Part shown: positions 60,747 to 64,000 of the stretch, piece after piece | Numbering within the stretch: position 1 is the first letter of the stretch | Layout: every line of letters begins with the position of its first letter | Origin: Paracoccus haematequi | GTDB lineage: Bacteria; Pseudomonadota; Alphaproteobacteria; Rhodobacterales; Rhodobacteraceae | Length of the DNA stretch: 64,000 nt | Direction of reading: 5' to 3' | Assembly (NCBI RefSeq): GCF_900631945.1 | Contig: NZ_UZWE01000029.1 | Coordinates: 1-64,000 of the forward strand | The notes under the pieces: generated by a model | Seen by the model: only the letters and a program-made list of their open reading frames with translations | Database searches by the model: none | Told to the model about the DNA's origin: nothing | Position numbers and translations under genes: made by a program

Positions 60747-63718
60747 GCCGCTATCGCTTACAGGGCAAGGGCCGCGTCGATCATTCCGCGCCCGTGTCCT
60801 TCACCTTCGACGGCAAGACCTATCAGGGGCTGCGCGGCGACACCGTGGCATCCGCCCTGCTGGCCAACGGCGTGCATCTGATGGGCCGGTCCTTCAAGTA
60901 TCACCGTCCGCGCGGCGCGGTCTCGGCCGGTTCCGAGGAACCGAACGCCCTGATCGGCACCTCGCGCGGGGCGGGCCGGTTCGAGCCGAACACGCGGGCG
61001 ACCGTCCAGGAACTGCGCGCCGGGCTGGTCACGGAAAGCCAGAACAAGTGGCCGTCGCTGTCCTTCGACGTGGGGGCGATCAACGACCGGGCCTATATGC
61101 TGTTCTCGGCCGGGTTCTATTACAAGACCTTCATGTGGCCGAAGTCCTTCTGGGACAAGATCTATGAACCCGTGATCCGCGGCGCTGCGGGCCTGGGCAA
61201 ATCCCCGACCGAACCCGATCCCGACCGCTATGCCAGCCGCTATCTGCATACGGACGTGCTGATCGTCGGGGCAGGGCCTGCGGGAATCGCGGCGGCCCTG
61301 GCGGCGGCGCAGTCGGGCGCGGATGTGACGCTGGTCGATGAGAATGCGGAAATGGGCGGATCGCTGCTGTCCGATCCCGCCGTGCTGATCGACGGCAAGC
61401 CCGCCTGGGACTGGGTGGACGCGCAACTGGGCCGCCTGCGCGCGGCGGGCGTGCGGCTGATGACCCGGACCACGGCCATCGGATACTATCACCAGAACAT
61501 GCTGGGCCTGTGCCAGCGGCTGACCGATCACCTGGACAGCCCGCCCAAGGGCGCGCCGCGCGAACGCATGTGGCGGGTGCGCGCGGGCCAAGTCGTTCTG
61601 GCCCAGGGCGCGCTGGAAAAGCCGCTGGTCTTCGACGGCAACGACCGGCCCGGCGTGATGCTGGCGGGCGCGGCGCAGACCTTCCTGCACAAATACGGCG
61701 TCAAGGTCGGCGACAACCCCGCCGTCATCACCAGCCATGACAGCGCGTATCATGCAGCCTTCGACCTGGCCGACAACGGCGCGCGGGTCGCGGCGATCAT
61801 CGACACGCGCGAGTCCCCGCGCCCCGACCTGCTGGACGGCGCCCGCAAACGCGGGATCGAGGTTCTGCCCAGCCACACCGTCACCACCACCAGGGGCCGG
61901 TTGCGGGTGAAATCCGTCCGTGCCGCCCCGGTGCGCGGCACCCAGGTCGGCACGGGCCGCGACATCGCCTGCGACTGCCTGCTGATGTCGGGCGGATGGA
62001 CGCCCTCGCTGCACCTGTTCTCTCATACCAAGGGGACGCTGGCCTGGGACGGCCAGACCTTCCTGCCCGACCGCAAGACCGAAGACTGCGAGATCGCGGG
62101 CGCGGGCCGGGGCCTGTGGGGTTACGCCGACGTGCTGGCCGATGGCGCGGCGGCGGGCCTGCGGGCGCTTGAAGGGCTGGGCCGTGCGGGGCATCAGGCC
62201 AGCTTCACCGTTGCGAACGACCGCCCCGGCAGCGGGGTCAGCCATACCGAACTGCCGACCGACGGCAATGCGGGCAAGGCGCGCGCCTTCATCGACTTCC
62301 AGAACGACGTGACCGCCAAGGACATCCGCCTGGCCGTGCGCGAAGGGATGCGGTCGATCGAGCATGTCAAACGTTACACCACCAACGGCATGGCGACCGA
62401 CCAGGGCAAGATGTCGAACATCAACGGGCTGATGATCGCCGCCGACGCGCTTGGCAAGGAACCGCCGCAGGTGGGCCTGACCACCTTCCGCCCGCCCTAT
62501 ACGCCGACCAGCTTCGGCGCCTTCTGCGGATACCTGCGCGGCGAGACCTTCCAACTGACCCGCAAGACCCCCATCGACCCCTGGGCCGAGGCGAACGGCG
62601 CGGTCTTCGAGCCCGTCGCCCAATGGCGCCGCGCCTGGTATTTCCCGAAGGCCGGGGAAGACATGCACGCCGCCGTGCTGCGCGAATGCAAGGCCACGCG
62701 GGCATCGCTGGGGATTTTCGACGCCTCGACCCTGGGCAAGATCGAGGTCGCCGGGCCGGATGCGGTCGAATTCATGAACCGCATGTACACCAACCCCTGG
62801 ACCAAGCTGCAACCGGGCCGCTGCCGTTACGGGCTGCTGTTGGGCGAGGACGGCTTCATCCGCGACGACGGCGTGATCGGGCGGCTGTCGCCCGACCTGT
62901 TCCACGTCACCACCACCACCGGCGGCGCCGCGCGCGTCCTGACGATGATGGAGGACTACCTCCAGACCGAATGGCCCGAGCTTGACGTGTGGCTGACCTC
63001 GACCACCGAGCAATGGGCGACGGTCGCGCTGAACGGGCCGAACGCGCTGGCGATGCTGAAGCCGCTGGTGGAAGGCGTGGACTGGGACGACTTCCCGCAC
63101 ATGTCCTGCGCCGAATGCACCGTGGCGGGCCTGCCCGCGCGTCTGTTCCGCCTGTCCTTCACCGGCGAGGTGGGCTTCGAGGTGAACGTCCCCGCCCGTC
63201 ACGGCCTGGCCCTGTGGACTGCGCTGATCGAGGCCGGGAAAGCCTATGACATCTGCCCCTATGGCACCGAAACCATGCACGTTCTGCGGGCCGAGAAGGG
63301 CTATATCATCGTCGGCCAGGACACCGACGGCACGGTGACGCCCGGCGATGCGGGGTTGGACTGGGCCATCGGCAAGGCCAAGAAGGACTTCGTGGGCAAG
63401 CGGTCGCTGTCGCGCCCCGACATCGTGGCGAAAGGCCGCAAGCAGCTTGTCGGTCTGCTGACCGAGGATGGCAGCCTGTTGCAGGAAGGCGCGCAGATCG
63501 TGCTGGATCCGAACCAGCCGAAGCCGATGAAGATGGTCGGACACGTCACGTCCTCCTATCAGTCGACGATGGGGCACCCCATCGCCATGGCGGTGATCGA
63601 GGGCGGTTTCGACAGGATGGGCGAGACGGTCTTCATCCCCATGCCCGACGGCGTGCGCAAGGCGAAGATCACCTCGACCGTGTTCTATGATCCGCAGAAC
63701 GAGCGGCTGAAGGCCTGA
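60743..63718 (+). CDS. soxA: Sarcosine oxidase, alpha subunit
   Basis: A 991-residue subunit with, in order, a ferredoxin-like N-terminus lacking the iron-sulfur Cys (TFDGKTYQGLRGDTVASALLANG), an NAD-binding domain (VLIVGAGPAGIAAALAAAQSGA at about 173), and C-terminal folate-binding aminomethyltransferase-like domains (GLLLGEDGFIRDDGVIGRL, HVLRAEKGYIIVGQDTDGTVTPGD). It channels the methylene group onto tetrahydrofolate. Length is normal for the family. Confidence 0.96.
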   Translation: MSRYRLQGKGRVDHSAPVSFTFDGKTYQGLRGDTVASALLANGVHLMGRSFKYHRPRGAVSAGSEEPNALIGTSRGAGRFEPNTRATVQELRAGLVTESQNKWPSLSFDVGAINDRAYMLFSAGFYYKTFMWPKSFWDKIYEPVIRGAAGLGKSPTEPDPDRYASRYLHTDVLIVGAGPAGIAAALAAAQSGADVTLVDENAEMGGSLLSDPAVLIDGKPAWDWVDAQLGRLRAAGVRLMTRTTAIGYYHQNMLGLCQRLTDHLDSPPKGAPRERMWRVRAGQVVLAQGALEKPLVFDGNDRPGVMLAGAAQTFLHKYGVKVGDNPAVITSHDSAYHAAFDLADNGARVAAIIDTRESPRPDLLDGARKRGIEVLPSHTVTTTRGRLRVKSVRAAPVRGTQVGTGRDIACDCLLMSGGWTPSLHLFSHTKGTLAWDGQTFLPDRKTEDCEIAGAGRGLWGYADVLADGAAAGLRALEGLGRAGHQASFTVANDRPGSGVSHTELPTDGNAGKARAFIDFQNDVTAKDIRLAVREGMRSIEHVKRYTTNGMATDQGKMSNINGLMIAADALGKEPPQVGLTTFRPPYTPTSFGAFCGYLRGETFQLTRKTPIDPWAEANGAVFEPVAQWRRAWYFPKAGEDMHAAVLRECKATRASLGIFDASTLGKIEVAGPDAVEFMNRMYTNPWTKLQPGRCRYGLLLGEDGFIRDDGVIGRLSPDLFHVTTTTGGAARVLTMMEDYLQTEWPELDVWLTSTTEQWATVALNGPNALAMLKPLVEGVDWDDFPHMSCAECTVAGLPARLFRLSFTGEVGFEVNVPARHGLALWTALIEAGKAYDICPYGTETMHVLRAEKGYIIVGQDTDGTVTPGDAGLDWAIGKAKKDFVGKRSLSRPDIVAKGRKQLVGLLTEDGSLLQEGAQIVLDPNQPKPMKMVGHVTSSYQSTMGHPIAMAVIEGGFDRMGETVFIPMPDGVRKAKITSTVFYDPQNERLKA

Positions 63719-63725
63719 GGAAGCG

Positions 63726-64000
63726 ATGATGACCAGTCAGAAACACGATTTTGCCGCAGCCGCCATCCGCATCGAGGACGCGGCCCCCGCCCTGCGCCTG
63801 TCGCTGCGCGTCAAGCCCGCGCATCGGGACGCCGTGGGCCGGGCGCTTGGCCTGGACCTGCCCGCCCGCGTGGGCCAGCGGGCGCAGGCCGGGGACATTC
63901 AGGCGCTGTGCCTTGGACCCGACGAATGGCTGATCGCCGCGCCCGAAGGCGCGCCGCTGGCGGACGCCGCCCGCGCCGTCTATGCCGACGCGCCGCACAG
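63726..64000 (+). CDS. soxG: Sarcosine oxidase, gamma subunit (3' end outside window)
   Basis: The first 91 codons of the gamma subunit, with the aminomethyltransferase-like segment LCLGPDEWLIAAPEG at about residues 61-75. Starts at ATG 63726 (or the adjacent ATG 63729), seven bases after soxA, with TGAGGAAG upstream. Continues beyond the window. Confidence 0.9.
   Translation, partial: MMTSQKHDFAAAAIRIEDAAPALRLSLRVKPAHRDAVGRALGLDLPARVGQRAQAGDIQALCLGPDEWLIAAPEGAPLADAARAVYADAPH

Overview
The window is GC-rich, densely packed chromosomal DNA from an alphaproteobacterium, most likely a Paracoccus-like member of the Rhodobacteraceae. This is inferred from gene content (paa cluster with a PaaX repressor and a TetR regulator, several tripartite tricarboxylate transporters, sulfonate-type ABC genes, soxBDAG), from the very high GC third codon positions and from the many ATGA or TGATG gene overlaps. 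No marker gene settles the genus. Almost everything is catabolism and uptake of small organic acids, aromatic acids, sulfur compounds and methylated amines.

Layout. 1-2314: end of an asparaginase gene, an SBF-like transporter and a lone FCD-domain protein. 2368-11833: paaX, then the phenylacetyl-CoA epoxidase operon (thiolase, paaABCDE, an extra PaaA/PaaC-like ferritin-fold protein, paaZ, paaY) with a visible promoter, inverted-repeat operator and terminator. 11837-15722: an AT-richer gene of unknown function, cut in two by a 2,948 bp IS1595-type element (12459-15406) that carries a DDE transposase and a TnpB-like RuvC nuclease gene. The 8 bp target duplication is intact, and removing the element plus one duplication copy restores a 309-codon reading frame. 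15792-27270: second half of the paa locus (TetR regulator, paaK, paaI, paaG on minus; paaN, a branched-chain-amino-acid-type ABC transporter and a hydratase/dehydrogenase fusion on plus), with a 12 bp palindrome in the divergent promoter.

27280-34569: a sulfonate/organosulfur module (ABC transporter, flavin monooxygenase, TauD-type dioxygenase, flavin reductase) and, divergently, a flavoprotein preceded by a 19-codon leader ORF whose stop overlaps the flavoprotein start. 34564-41127: a tricarboxylate module (TctCBA-type transporter, a GntR regulator with two winged helices, an aconitase-family enzyme). 41793-45260: pcaIJF with an IclR regulator (lower beta-ketoadipate pathway). 45257-56384: a C4 sugar-acid region (OtnC, OtnK, SAF-domain dehydrogenase, a second TTT transporter, PdxA2, a DhaK-DhaL kinase, a TIM-barrel isomerase, a GntR regulator), with a shared CTGTATGCAG operator in front of two transcripts. 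56389-64000: a GFA-family protein, two GlxA-type AraC regulators and soxBDAG (sarcosine oxidase, soxG cut by the window end).

How it fits together: phenylacetate is imported, activated by PaaK, epoxidised by PaaABCE, ring-opened by PaaZ and beta-oxidised to acetyl-CoA and succinyl-CoA. pcaIJF feeds the same products from protocatechuate. The otn region converges on dihydroxyacetone phosphate. The most unusual object is the IS1595-type transposon with a TnpB gene whose stop codon lies inside the right terminal repeat, six bases from the transposon end.
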